Notes: generated by a model from the letters alone, not told the origin. DNA of 64,000 nt from Prorocentrum cordatum (GCA_963575745.1 CAUYUJ010007502.1:453177-517176); one strand, 5' to 3'. Shown: positions 30,627 to 41,900, counted from the first letter of the stretch. Numbers and translations are program-made.

Positions 30627-31665
30627 CCGCGAGATGCATTGGGTATCGTTTGTTTTGTCAGGGACGGTAGCCCCTGCGCACAGCAGGGAATATGCTGACA
30701 CCACCTTCGTCCTTGTCAAAAACAACACAAAGTGCTCTCGGGCCTCGCGAACATGACTCGCGACTTTGACCCAAAGTGTACTTCATATCGTCTTTTGATA
30801 GGGATGATGGGGGGGGCTGCATCGGGTTGGCCGCCCATGCTCCGAATGTGGGGGAAGAGTGCGTTCTGTATTGTAGGATGGTGGGGGGGCTGCATGGGGT
30901 CGGCCTGTTTCCGGGTTGGCTGCCGGCCAGGCGGGAGAGGGGGTGTATGTTAACAGGGAGCAGTGGCCAACGCACACACCCCGCCCGCAAACTGCCTCGT
31001 TCATTGCCACCCGCCCTCTAAACACATAAATAGCACCCAGGCCTCAGCATGTTCAGCGGTCGTTTATGGATGGGCAGCTATTGGGAACCAACGTAGACCC
31101 CATGTGCGCGATGGAGCGAGGTGCGCCACGAGTGCTAGGCGCTCCAGGTGCGCCAGGCATCCCTGGGGCCCAAGCGTGCCAGGCACGCCTCGCGCGCCAG
31201 ATGCGCCACGTGCTCCACGTGTGCCATGTGTGCCGCATGGTCTAGCCGCGCTAGGCCACGTCCGGGGCACGCGCAGATTGTGCCAGGTGCGCCTGCGCAC
31301 GTGACAGCTCACATCGGGAAACATGTCGGCCCCCACCGAGAGCCAGTGCACAATCGCGGCGGCGAGGCAGTCATGATGTCCTGGTGGACTTGCACACAGC
31401 AGGCACTATGCCAGCACCCGCGCGGTCGTGGTCAAACACACATGAACAGTGATAGCAGGGTGGCCGCGCATGATCCAGATTTAGCCTTGAAGTGCATGTT
31501 GTATTGTTTTTGGCAGGGATGGCGGCCTTGCGCAAATCAGGCAATACGAAGGCACCCCCGCCGTCCTGGTCAAAACACACTGCAAAGTGCGCGGGGCGCA
31601 CGAGCATGACCCAAGATTTTGCCCCAAGGTGTGCTTCATATTGTTTTCTGCAAGGGATACAGGGG
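30573..31665 (+). repeat. ~110-135-bp degenerate minisatellite, interrupted
   Basis: Units share (T/G)GACAGTGAT-GCAGGGTGGCCGCGCA...CCAGATTTAGCC, GGCAGGGATGGC, GTCCTGGTCAAAACACA and CAAAGTGC...CATGAC blocks. They can be followed at 30580-30800 and 31440-31660. The DNA between (30800-31380) contains a CGCCAGGC/GTGCCAGGCACG-rich stretch (31130-31290) and no gene. Confidence 0.7.
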
Positions 31666-33269
31666 AGCGAGGGGGATTGGTCCTGGTTGGCTGCCGGTCG
31701 CCTGGGGGAGGGCGTGTTTATTAACCTTCCCCGAGATGGCAGAAGGGGAGTTGGAAGAGGAAACGCTCTAAACCAATCCCGCCTTAAAAGGCTGGTGGGA
31801 TTCGAGGCGGCCCCCAAGACACCCAAAAAGGCCCTTTTTTAAAAAAGGCCCCAAGACGGCGTCCAGGGAGCCCAACAAAAGCCCAGGGAGCCCCCTCCTG
31901 CCCGACCATTCTCCTCCTCCTCCCTCCTCGTCCTCCTCTCTCCCTCGTCATCCTCATCCTCCTTTTTCTGCCCTTCTCCATCCCCTCCTCCTCCTTCTCC
32001 GACCCCACTGCGTTGCATTCTTATCTTCGAGACGCCATGGGAAGTTCGGAGACGACGGAAACGAGAGAGGGCCAGGCGAGCCAAAAGCCGCAGGCAGGAC
32101 AGATAGGGCACAGTGGGAAGACTCAACCATTGAAACACTTCCTCTGCGTTTCCTCTATCGTCACCGTCATCGTCCACAGACGCTCTTGCTCCTCCAAATT
32201 CGGTGTGCGACGGCTCCTCCAATCGTTTGATTACCAGGGCCGCTTCCAGATCCCGGGGCCGTCTAACACCGACTCGGAATGACAAGCCAGCCACTGGAAG
32301 GCGAAAGTGGGATCAAAAAGCCCTTTGGGGAAAGAAGTCGAAGGTTTGGGGGCCCGGCGACTCGACAAACGCGGATCGTCGGGGGCGTGTGCAATTCCGC
32401 AGATAGCGAATTGGCTTCACGCTGTTTTGTTGTCCAACCGTTCTCTCGGTGACCGGTGGGTAGCTCAGCAGACATGAAATGACACCCCTCGCGGTCAGCA
32501 CGTTCATCCCTCTTCAAGTGCAACTGCAGATGAAAAGCTTTCAGTCTCATGACTGATACCACATTCACAGTTGCCCCCCTCCCCCTCCCCGCTGGAGCCC
32601 ACGCCTCCACCGCCGTGCTGCTCCCGAGGCCCCCGGCCCAGGCTCGAGCGAGAGCGCGTGCCAGGACCGGGCGGCGCCTGGCGGGTGGCGACGAGGGGCG
32701 CTCTGGAAGGGCGGCGCAGGGGCGGAGAGGAGCCCCCTCATGATCACTATCGTGACCCACCCGCTGCCCGTTTTGCCGACAGCCCCTTCCTGGTCATGAT
32801 CAGAGCCCCATACCACGGCCATGCCACCTCCGCCAAGGTCATGATTGGGACCCCCTCCAGATCATAACCTTCCCACCCTCGCGGTCATCTCATCAGTTGT
32901 TGTGTTTCGTCATCCGTGACATTCACCCCGCTGCCAGTCATGGCGTACACACCCTCGATGTCATAACCGTCACCCGTGTGGAGGTCGGGGCTCACCCCGA
33001 CATCGAGGTCCTCACCTTCGCTTTCGTCGCAGCCATGCCATTCCCCCATGGTGTGAAAATGCCGATGGGCTCCATCCGGCCCAATATCCCCCGCACCCCA
33101 TCCTGGTCCTTTCACTTCCCGTCCGAGGCGTAGTTCTTCGGCGCATTCCCCGAGCAGTGCTTGGACGCCGGACCAAAATTCGAGGCGAAGCGAAGCGAGT
33201 CCTCGAGTCTTGCGCACATCGTACAGTAAACTCCCTCTCTCGTTCGTGCAACAGCTGCGATATGTTGAG
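31666..33269. other. Unassigned intergenic DNA
   Basis: CTCCT-rich at 31910-32000. GGTCATGATC-type phrases recur around 32740-32890. No recognisable gene on either strand; the longest minus-strand frame (33385-32885) resembles nothing I know. Confidence 0.55.
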
Positions 33270-33350
33270 CAGCATATGTGCTCGGCGCTGAGGCGAGAGC
33301 CACAGTTTGAAGAGGAACCGCTCGCCGGCCGCGAAGGTGGTGGAAGCTGT
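33270..33350 (+). repeat. Outlying unit of the 33920-34140 repeat
   Basis: TGCTCGGCGCTGAGGCGAGA then GCCACAGTTTGAAGAGGAACCG resembles the tandem units further right. 33351-33919 between them holds no recognised feature except a (TG)n run near 33683-33694. Confidence 0.6.
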
Positions 33351-33919
33351 TGGGACGAGTGCGTGCGGTGATCGGTTTTCCACACGTTGGGACTACCGCA
33401 GGAAAGCGCCCTGGTAGCAGCAAAGGTGAGCAGGCGGGTCGAGAAGCAGGAGGTCGGCTAGTGAAAACGTGCTTTCCCGGGGATTCCCATGGACTCCTAG
33501 GAGACGCACGACGTGCGGTAGGGTGTTCACGTGCGCGCCAGAGGCGTACGCGGAAGTGGAGTCATGGCATCAAGAACAGCAGGAAGTGCGGTAGGGTATG
33601 ATATTTGGTACAAGAATCGCACGCGGGAGTCGAGTTCGGGCATCACGAAAAGCAGGGAGAGCATGGCCAGGAGCAACCTTTGTGTGTGTGTGTGTTTCTA
33701 AAACAGGGATCGTGGCCGTCTGGACCAAAAATGTAGCCGACACTGCGGCGACATCTTGATGTTGGAATAGATCGTGAGGACGTCTCCGGCGAAACGTTCG
33801 CCGGACCAGGCGGCCGAGGGCTTCCCGCTACTAGTGTGTAGCGAAATGTTACCCAGGGAGAAACACAGCAATTGTCTTGCCGCGCAGTTGTGGGAAGCTT
33901 ACAAGGCGAGCTTGCGCGG

Positions 33920-34140
33920 CCCTATGGCACGAGCCACCTTTTGAAAAGGATCCGCCCTCCATCCGCGTGACCGTTTTGGAGCGTTTTGAGATAATTGTGC
34001 GCGGCGCTAGGGCGAGAACCGACTTTTGAAGAGGGGCCGCCCTCCATCCGCGCAGGTGTGCTGGAGAGTTTCGGACGACGGAGCGCGGCGCTGGGGCGAG
34101 AGACCCCTTTGAAAATCACGCCCCTCCTTGCCGCGCACCT
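33920..34140 (+). repeat. ~80-bp tandem repeat, about three units
   Basis: GCGCGGCGCTAGGGCGAGAA...TTTTGAAGAGG...GCCGCCCTCCATCCGCG recurs at roughly 33920, 34000 and 34078. Confidence 0.85.
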
Positions 34141-34315
34141 CCCTGAAATTCCAAGCCCCTGGATCACGAGTGGGGGGGAAGCCTCGGGCGAAACACCTGG
34201 CCCGCCCTACCGACACGCCTGGTGGCCAGGCGAGGAGGAGCAATCTTTAAGGACAAATCGAAGAAGCAGAAGAACAAGCGGGTGATGAAGAAGACGAAGA
34301 AGAAGAAGAGTCGGC

Positions 34316-34472
34316 GTAAACGTTAATGTTCGAAGTTCTGCGTGGATTTCTTGGATCGGGGGTGGGTTCCCTTCCCCGGTTCGCAGAGCGCGCCAGGCAT
34401 GGCGCTGGAGGCGCCGCCAGGGGTGGCCAGCCCAGATCCAAGAGATCCGCGCGAAGTTCCGAAAGTTTATGC
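34316..34472. repeat. Foldback repeat, family D (complete copy)
   Basis: GTAAACGTTAATGTTCGAAG followed by TTCTGCGTGGATTTCTTGGATC at the left is the inverted counterpart of GATCCAAGAGATCCGCGCGA followed by AGTTCCGAAAGTTTATG at the right. The interior is GGCGCTGGAGGCGCC-rich. Length 157 bases. Confidence 0.85.
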
Positions 34473-34523
34473 CTGTGCAGTGGGTTGTTCCTCTCATGGC
34501 AGATCGACGACGACGACGACGAT

Positions 34524-34655
34524 CTCCCCTTCTGAGAAGCCGTCTGTGGTTCGGAGAATGTCTTTAAGGCTTGTCGGATGGCGCGAGGGCTTCTGAAAAG
34601 CCCCCCTGAGAAGGCCTGCCCTGCTCAGCTCATTTCCCCCTTCGGCTCGCCGCCG
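34524..34655. repeat. Foldback repeat, family B copy 3 (left end missing)
   Basis: CCCTTCTGAGAAGCC...GGGCTTCTGAAAAGCC...CTGAGAAGGCCTGCC...TTCGGCTCGCCGCCGG follows the right part of 17293-17488. Confidence 0.75.
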
Positions 34656-34689
34656 GACGAAGTGTGGAGGGAGGGAGGAGGACCAGGTC

Positions 34690-34733
34690 GACGGCGACGA
34701 CGATGACGGCGAAGACGACGAAGACGACGAAGA

Positions 34734-34780
<47 letters not shown>

Positions 34781-34815
34781 AGGACGGCGACGACGACGGC
34801 AGAGTCGACGACGCC
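34690..34815 (+). repeat. (GACGGC)n/(GACGAA)n hexanucleotide repeat
   Basis: A run of GACGAC, GAAGAC and then uninterrupted GACGGC hexamers (34735-34790). Confidence 0.95.
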
Positions 34816-35317
34816 CCCCCCCTCCCCCCTCCTCCTCGGCGAGGCGCGGCAGTTCTCCGAGCTGCCCCCGCCCCGCCGCGTGCCGGTGCCGAAGCCGGCG
34901 CGCAGGAGGCCAGGCGCGGGCGCGGGTTTCGTCGGGGAGGGCGCGCCCCCCGGCGTCGTGGATGGCTGGCAGTGGCCTCCCGGGTGGAGTCCCGGAGGAT
35001 CGCTCCGCGGCGCCGATGCACTGCCGGTGTGTGTCGACGTTCGGCGGCGAGCCCGTGGGGGATCTTCGCAGGGGTGGGCCTCGTTTTCGTTCTCTTACTG
35101 TTTTGCCGATCGGCGCGGGCCATCGCACCCCGCCTCCCCCTCCCCCCTGAAGCAGATCTTGGCTGTGTTTGGCGCCTGTGTCGAGCAGGTGGAGTCCTGC
35201 AGAGTCTCCCCCATAGGGCGCACTGTCACAAACAGTCGCATCAAGCCGAGGTCCGGAGCCAGACCCCCCCTCCCCCCCCTTGTGCCCAATGTCGAAAGGC
35301 CGAACAAGAAAACGTTC
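34816..35317. other. Unassigned GC-rich DNA
   Basis: A short piece near 34990-35030 (GGAGGATCGCTCCGCGGCGC then CGATGCACTGCCGG) looks like a worn family A fragment; otherwise nothing recognised. Confidence 0.5.
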
Positions 35318-35451
35318 ACCTTCTCAGAAGGTTCGGAAGTCCCCAAGCCTTCTGAGACGCACAGAAAACGTAAGGCGCGAAGGCTGCTGAGAAGTCCCGC
35401 CGCCTTCTGAGAAGTCCTTCTCCTTCTCACTTCCCCCCCTCGCCCGCCGTC
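35318..35451. repeat. Foldback repeat, family B copy 4
   Basis: ACCTTCTCAGAAGGTTCGG...CCTTCTGAGA...GCTGCTGAGAAGTCCC...CTTCTCACTTCCCCCC...GCCCGCCGTCGAG, in family order. Confidence 0.75.
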
Positions 35452-35520
35452 GAGATGTGGAGCCCGATGTTCTCCACGCCGGCTGCGCCGATGCATCGCC
35501 GACGTCGCTGATGCGGAGAG
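35452..35520 (+). repeat. Family A internal fragment
   Basis: TGTGGAGCCCGATGTTCTCC followed by ACGCCG and GCCGATGCATCGCCGACGTC, as in the interior of 55366-55572. Confidence 0.65.
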
Positions 35521-35559
35521 GAGCAAGCAGCGTAAGCATCAACGCTCGAAGTCGAACAA

Positions 35560-35680
35560 CCAACAACTGCATACACATCAATTGTCGGAGCTCTGCGCGG
35601 ATTTCTTGCATCTGCGCTGGGCCCCCCCTGGCGGCGCCTCCCGCGCCGTCCCTGGCGCGCTCCGCGCTCCAAGGATCGGG
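35560..35680 (+). repeat. Foldback family D fragment
   Basis: GTCGGAGCTCTGCGCGGATT then TCTTGCATCTGCGCTGGGCC and a GGCGCC-rich interior. An inverted piece of the same family lies at 35905-35960 (CGCAGATCCAAGAAGTCCGC). Confidence 0.7.
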
Positions 35681-35683
35681 ACG

Positions 35684-35860
35684 ATCGAAAAGGGTACGGA
35701 AAGAAGGGTCACAAAGACTGACAGCAGTTTCTGTTCATTTTGAACCGGACTCGCTGTCCGCGCCGCCGCGGACGTGGTTCGTTGTCGACAAAAGGCCGCT
35801 TGCCCAACAGCGGCCGCTGTCGGTTTGGGACAACATTATTGGTGGTTGGGCGTTGTACCC
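35684..35860 (+). repeat. Dispersed repeat, family G copy 2
   Basis: See 4432-4610. The shared order is ACTGACAGCAGTT, CCGCCGCGGACGTGG, GACAAAAGG, CAACAGCGGCCGCTGTCGG. Confidence 0.7.
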
Positions 35861-36059
35861 CTTCTTGTCTGGACCCACTTCGGGCGTCCAAAAGGAGGGG
35901 GTTTCCGCGCAGATCCAAGAAGTCCGCGCACGGCTTCGAAAGTGTACGTTTCTGCCGCCGCGAGGGTCTGTTCCTGCCGCGGAGGTCCGCGCCCCGAGAG
36001 TTCCGTGCGCGCTGCAGTGTTTTGGGTTGCTCTTCGCGGCGGGCGCGCTCGCACCGTGT

Positions 36060-36245
36060 TTCGTCGTGCTTCCTTGCACGTAGGTGCGTTGCCCATGGCA
36101 CGTGTGTGTTCGGCCTCGGCGTAGTGTGAGCTCGCGCACGTAGGTGCTCGTGGCGCGTGCACGCGCTTCGGGGCGTGCTCACCACGTTCGGCGCGTGTGA
36201 GCTCGCGCACGTATGTGTGTGTGTTGCCCATTGCACGTGTGGGAA
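36060..36245 (+). repeat. ~73-bp tandem repeat
   Basis: GTGTGAGCTCGCGCACGTA recurs at 36124 and 36197, each followed by GTG-rich and GCGTG-rich sequence; GTTGCCCATGGCACGTGTG and GTTGCCCATTGCACGTGTG flank it. Confidence 0.85.
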
Positions 36246-36744
36246 CGCGTGAAAGTACATGCGAGGATAATTTGACGGCCCCGCGAGCCTCGCGGATCGG
36301 TCCAGCTCGAGGAAAGGCCATAGAAGGCTGGGGCCCAGAGCCCTCCTCGAAATCAAGCGCAAGTTTTGATCCGACCCCCTCGCCCCCGAATGTCAGTGCG
36401 GATGGACGCGCGCAGCGCGGCCCGCAGGGTCAAGCAAGAAAGTGCAGTCGCCAGCGTCGGCGTCAACATTGAGATTGAGGGCCTGCGGGCGTCGCCATGT
36501 CGTGGGGAAAGCTTGCGTTTGATTTCGAGGAGGGATGTAGGGCTCTGGTCCTGATTTTTCGCCGTGTTCCAATCTTTTCGCGACGTCGTATTTGAGAGCG
36601 TGGGGCTGGCCCCCCCGAGGATGCCTTTGGAGCCGCCCGTCGCGTTTTGAGCACCAGGCTTGGGACGGCAAAGTTGTGCGGGATGAGCAATCGCACGAGA
36701 AGCGGTCGGGTAAACTGGGGCCGCGGAGGGGGCTCTTCTGTTCG
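36246..36744. other. Unassigned intergenic DNA
   Basis: Nothing recognised. Confidence 0.6.
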
Positions 36745-36885
36745 GGCCGCTCAGGTGGAGCCCGAGTAGATGGGGTTGCAGGATCGCGCCGCAACTCGGT
36801 TGCATCGGCCATGCGGCTCGATTGAGAACACGATATAATCCAACCCGACGTCTGGAGCCCAGTTTGGGCGGCCATCATCTACTGG
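36745..36885. repeat. Foldback MITE-like repeat, family A copy 5 (worn)
   Basis: GAGCCCGAGTAGATGGGGTT then GCAGGATCGCGCCGCAAC and ATGCGGCTCGATTGAG are recognisable; the right end is eroded. Confidence 0.7.
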
Positions 36886-36902
36886 AAGAGAAGCAAGCTG
36901 CA

Positions 36903-36990
36903 TAAACATACACGTTCGGCGGTCCGCGCGGATTGCCTAGGTCGGCGCTGGACGCCCTCGGCTTGCTCTTAGGAGGGGGGTCGAGTCGAA
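36903..36990 (+). repeat. Foldback family D fragment
   Basis: ACATACACGTTCGGCGGTCC then GCGCGGATTGCCTAGGTCGG. Confidence 0.6.
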
Positions 36991-37099
36991 GGTTGCTTGA
37001 TGTGTTGGTTATTTCTGTGGGGGTGGGGGGAGGCGGGGAGGCCCTTGGGGACTTCCAGAGACCTGCCAGGGCCTCCAGGGGAGGGGAGGGATGACCTGG

Positions 37100-37990
37100 A
37101 TTATGTATCGGAGGTTGGGGGGTGAGTCCGACGTGAAACGGAGACCCCCCTTACCGGGAAGTCGATTTCGGGTTCGGGTTCGTGTCGTGCGTGCCGTGCG
37201 TGCGGGCGGGCGAGGCGAAGTTGCGTGGGCAGGCGAGAGGAAATCCTCCTGTGGCTGGGCCGCGGCCGGACCAAATGTGTCTCCGCCGGCGGCCGGTGGC
37301 CCGCGGTGTCCCGCCGGTGTTCCGCTGATGTCCCGCAATCCTCCTTTGGCTGGGCCGCGGACGGACCAACTGTTTCTCCTCCGGCGGCCAGTGGCCCGCG
37401 GTGTCCCGCTGGTGTCCCGCTGGTGTCCAGTGGTGTCCGCCGCTGCTAGGGAGAAGTCAAGACAAATGATTCTCCCCCTCCCGCCCGTCCAGCGGTGGCT
37501 CGCGGTGTCCCGCGGTGTCCCGTGGTGTCCCGTGGTGTCCCGTTGAATAAGATCGATAGTGAGATCGATAGTGAGATCGATACTGAGATCGATGTGGTGC
37601 CCCGAGGTGTCCCGTGGGGTCCCAAAAAGTGAGATCGCTAGTGAGATCGACAGTGAAATCGACAGGTGTCCCGTGGTGTCCCGTGGTGTCCCGTTGAGTG
37701 AGATCGATAGTGAGACCGATAGTGAGATCGATAGTGAGTTCGATGTGGTGTCCCGAGGTGTCCCGTGGTTTCCTATGGTGTCCCGTTGAGTGAGATCGAT
37801 AGTGAGATCGATAGTGAGACCAATAGTGAGATCGAGAGATGTCCCGCGGTGTCCCGTGGTGGCACGTGGTGGCACGTGGTGTCCCGTGGTGTCCCGTTGA
37901 GCGAGATCGATAGTGAGATCGATTGAATCAGATGTTGGTTCCCCCCCTCTCCACCCCCACAACCTCCTTATCACCCGAAGGGTGGTCGTA
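37100..37990 (+). repeat. Single arm of the palindromic repeat family
   Basis: The outer module TCGGAGGTTGGGGGGTGAG...CGTGCGTGCGGGCGG...GCGTGGGCAGGCGAGAGG is at 37110-37235. A two-copy GTGGCTGGGCCGCGG module is at 37243-37440. TGTCCCG repeats mixed with 12-bp GAGATCGATAGT units are at 37500-37925. The inner module GTTGGTTCCCCCCC...ACCTCCTTATCACCCGAAG is at 37933-37980. The order is identical to the left half of 1656-3820, but no mirror arm follows. Confidence 0.85.
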
Positions 37991-37997
37991 TAGGTCT

Positions 37998-38023
37998 ATA
38001 TATATATATATATATATATACAG
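37998..38023. repeat. (TA)n at the left edge of the satellite block
   Basis: Alternating TA run followed by CAGGGAGTTCAAAAAAGC. Its counterpart at 39889-39911 is preceded by TTTTTTTTCAAACCCCATGT, an imperfect inverted repeat. Confidence 0.8.
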
Positions 38024-38139
38024 GGAGTTCAAAAAAGCTAGGTCGGCATGCCCGGGCTCAGCCTCGCGGACCTACTCTAAAACTTTTGTTTTGTTCCACG
38101 CCCTGCCGTCATCGCGCAAATGATACTCGAAAACCTAAG

Positions 38140-39690
38140 TTTCAACATTGTCACGGCGATCTTCCTCCAGATATTCCTCCGGATTTTCTTCCAGATCTTC
38201 ACAGGTCACTAAATCTTCACGTAAATCTTCGCCCAGGCCCGTAAATCTTCACCCAGGGCTGTAATTTTTCCCCAGAGCCCGAAGTCTTCACTTAAATCTG
38301 CACCCTGGGCCCTAAATCTTCACATAAATCTGCGCCCAGGGCCGTCAATCTTCGCTTAAATCTTCACCCGGGACCCTGAATCTTCACCTAAATCTTCACC
38401 CAGGGCCGCAAAATTACACCCAGGGCCGCAAAATTTCACCGAAATCTTCGCGTACATCTCCCTCCAGCGCATTAAATCTTCACCCAGGGGCGTAAATCTT
38501 TACCCTGGCCTTAAATCTTCATCTAAATATTCGCCCAGGCTCTTAAATCTTTACCCAGGGCATTAGATCTTCATGTAAATCTTCGTCCAAGCGCGTAAAT
38601 CTTCAGCCAGGGCTTTAAATCTTCACCCAGAGCCCGAAATATGCACCGAAATCTTCGCCCAGGGCTTTAAATCTTCACGTTAATCTTCACCCAGGGCCGT
38701 AAGTCTTCACCTACATCTTCACCCAGGACCCTGAGTCTGCACCAAAAGATTCGCCCATGGCCGCAAAACTTCACCCAGGCCTTATATCTTCACCTAAATC
38801 TTCAACCTGCGCCCTAAATCTTCATTTACATTTTCGCCCAGGGCCATAAATCTTCACCCATGCCTTAAGTCTTAATGTAAATATTCGCACAGGCCCTTAA
38901 ATCTTTCCCGTGGGCATTAAATATGAGTTTAAATCTTCACCCAGGCCTGTAAATCTTCACCCAGGGCTCTAAATCTTCACCCAGAGCCCGAAATCTTAAT
39001 TTAAATCTTCACCGAGGGCCCTAAATCTTTACCTAAATCTTCACGCAGGGCCGCAAATCTTCATTTGAATCTTCACCCAAGGCCCTGATTCTTCACCTAA
39101 ATCTTCACCCGGGGCCGTACATCTCCACCCATGCTTTAAATCTTCACCTAAAGCTTCATCCCAGTGGTGACCCTAAATGTTGTTTAGTTGTTTTTCCTAA
39201 CGTTGTCGGTTTAGCATTCTTTTTGTTGGGAACGTGTTTCAGAACACGTTTTCGCATTATTTGAACGCCAGCCGTCGCGCGGGCAGGCGCCGTTTGTTGT
39301 GTTTACGTTTTTTGTATTGATTAATGTTTTTGTTTATCGGCGCGAGCAATCTTCAGCTAAATTTCCCCTTCGATCTTAGCCTAAGTCTTCACCTGGAGCT
39401 TCACTCGCACTCTCGACGTTTACATCTTCACTTGAAATCTTCACATCGACCTTCCCTCGCGCCTCGCGGCATACATCTCCATCTAAATCTTCACGTAACT
39501 CTACGCCCAGAGCCCCGCCAGCCTAAATCTCCGTGTGAATCTTCACGTAAATCTTCACCCAGAGGCTCGCCAGCCGAAATCGTCACGTAAATCTTCGCCT
39601 AAATCTTCACCCACAGCCCCGCCAGCTTAAATCTGTGTTAAATCTTACCTAACAGTTTCACCCACTTCGGCTCACGCAGAATTGCATTTA
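38140..39690 (+). repeat. AAATCTTCACCCAGGGCC satellite
   Basis: About 1.5 kb of diverged units built from TAAATCTTCAC and CTAAATCTTCACCCAGGGCC (combined period about 31-33 bases, with frequent drop-outs). A unique 180-base stretch (39165-39345) interrupts it. Confidence 0.93.
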
Positions 39691-40194
39691 AGGCTTCACG
39701 CGGATTGGCGCAGATTTCAGTATGGAAAAGTTTGTTTTGTTTAGTGCCGCGTCATTGCGTTTTTTCTTGTTTTTCAGTCCTAGTTTTGTGGCTCGCCCCG
39801 GCGCGGCGCTCCAAACTCTACGCGACAACCCAGAATTTAAAAATCCTTCTTGTTTAAGACCCTTGTTTTTTTTCAAACCCCATGTGTATATATATATATA
39901 TATATATATATCCCCAAGGGTCAGCACTTGCATGTGGAGGAAGCCCGATAAGGATGGTGATTCACTGCCCACTGATGAGGGGGCCATCGGCATGCGAGTA
40001 CCCTTGAGGAAGAATCCTTGCACGGCGTAGTTCGAACTGAGTTTGCTTGACGCGGACCTCATTGGGAGGAGGACAACCATGACGAGCAGGAGTAGGAGGA
40101 AGAAATTTGGCTGCACGCCTGCCTCCCTCCATGTTGAAAGTCTGCTTCGCACATTATTTGTACTTTATGATGTGACAGCTGGAGTAGTCCTGAC
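39691..40194. other. Unassigned DNA with (TA)n at 39889-39911
   Basis: T-rich sequence up to the TA run, then ordinary sequence. No gene recognised. Confidence 0.6.
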
Positions 40195-40720
40195 ATCCTC
40201 GCCACGTGTCGGAGGTTTGAGGGTGAGGTCGAAGTGGAACGGAGAGCCCCCCACCGGGAAATCTGTTGGGGTTTCGGGTTCGTGTCGTGCGTGCGGGCGA
40301 GGCGAAGCTGCGTGGGCGGGCGAGAGGAATGACTCCGCTGTGGCCAGGTCGGGTCAAGACAAAAGACCGCCACTCCCGTGGGCTGGCGAGGCCAGTGGTG
40401 TCCCGCCGTGGTCTCCCGCCGTGGTGTCCCGTCGGTGTCCCGTCGAAGTCCGCGAGCGGTGGCCTGGGGTGTCCCGCCGTGGTGTCCCGTCACTGTCCCG
40501 TCGGCGCCCCGTCGGTGTCCCGTCGGTGTCATCATGCTAGTTCGCCAGCATCGTCAGTGTGTTAACCCATTGCCATCACGAATCGTCGTCTTGCATCGTC
40601 GCCAGCTCGTGAGCGCACCACCAGCATCGCCACCGTCACAATCATCGCAGTTGTCCTCAGTTGGTTGTTTCCCCTTCCCAACCTCCTCATCCGAGGGTTG
40701 GCCGTATACTCCAGATTTCG
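40195..40720 (+). repeat. Single arm of the palindromic repeat family, variant
   Basis: The outer module GTCGGAGGTTTGAGGGTGAG...GTGGAACGGAGAGCCCCCC...TGCGTGGGCGGGCGAGAGG is at 40208-40330. TGTCCCG repeats are at 40395-40535. A CATCGTC/CATCGCC-rich stretch replaces the GATCGATAGT array (40540-40655). The inner module GTTGGTTGTTTCCCC...ACCTCCTCATCCGAGGGTTGG is at 40660-40705. Confidence 0.8.
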
Positions 40721-41704
40721 TAAGAAAGTGGGGGGTATCACTTTTGGGGGGGTCTGATTTGAGCTGTTTGGGAGGGTTCCAGTGGAGTCTGGGCAAACGG
40801 CCGCTCTTTCATGGCTGGTCTGGGGGTGTCTAAAACAGCTCGTCTGGCAGGGTTGTGACCCCCTCCCTCTTATGACGAAATTTGGAGCAGGTGTATCAGC
40901 ACGAACTTCCGGGCAAGACGGGATCCAGCCTCCGACGCAATCGCAGAGCACATGGGGGGGACGCAGCGCTCCCTTGACGACGGACCCCGCTCCGTGTGGC
41001 AGCGTTCGCCCCGGCAGCGCCCAGCGAGCACAGCTCGAGCTTCGACCACGCGCAAGAGCAAACTTTCGCCGGGTGGACGTTGGGTGCGGGCCCAAATGGG
41101 GCCCCCCGAGCGCCGAGCGCGGTGCGATGATAGCCTCTTGCGCGTGTGCGTCTGGTTCCCCCGCGGCCCCACAAGAAGCCGCGCACCAAAGATTCTCTTA
41201 CCCAGGTTCGTTCCTGCGTGTAACGCCGAGAGCCGGCAGAGACGGGGGCCAACGCAGGCGGGGGCCGGCCAGAGCGCTGGACCTTGCAGGACCCTGCAAC
41301 GCCGGGGCTTCGGCGGGCGAAGAACGGTACTGCGTTCCGCCCCACCGGGGCGCGCCCGTCCCAGGGCGGCTGGAAAGTTTATGCCCTGGCGTGCTGCCGT
41401 ATATCAGGAGGAAGAGAAACACACAGACACAATTAATCGTCGATTCCCCGGAAATTATGGGAAAATATGGGAAGTGGGGGGGAAGACAGAAACCGAGAAA
41501 ATATGGGAAACTATGGGGGATTATTTTATTTGTGTGTATTTATTTGTGTGTCCTTGGGCCCCTTCAGTATAGCCGTGTAAACTGTCCAGCCGCCCTGGGA
41601 CAGGCGCCCCCGACGGCGGCACGAGCTCACTGCATGCCGCTCTCCGCCCGCCACGGGTTGCGCGGACCCCGGGCCGGCGCGCAGGGTCCTGCAGGATCCT
41701 GGCG
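40721..41704. other. Unassigned intergenic DNA
   Basis: Nothing recognised apart from the CTTACCCAGG dispersed motif near 41200. Confidence 0.6.
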
Positions 41705-41900
41705 GAGCTCCTCCTCCTCCTCCTCCTCCTCCTCCTCCTCCTCCTCCTCCTCCTCCTCCTCCATCCCTTCTCCTCCTCTTCCTCCTCATCCTCTTCCTCC
41801 TCCTTCATCCCTCCTCCTCCTCCTCCTCCTCCTCCTCCTCCTCCTCCTCCTCCTCCTCCTGCTCCTCCTCCTCCTCCTCCATTCTCCTCCTCCATTCTCC
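41705..41900 (+). repeat. (CTC)n tract
   Basis: CTC triplets. Together with the (GGA)n at 42138-42222 it forms complementary arms around a 240-base GC-rich centre. Confidence 0.95.

Noticed and set aside
38140-39690. Possible CRISPR-like array of TCTTCACCCAGGG units
   Set aside because: The units are diverged and directly adjacent, so this is a satellite without spacers.
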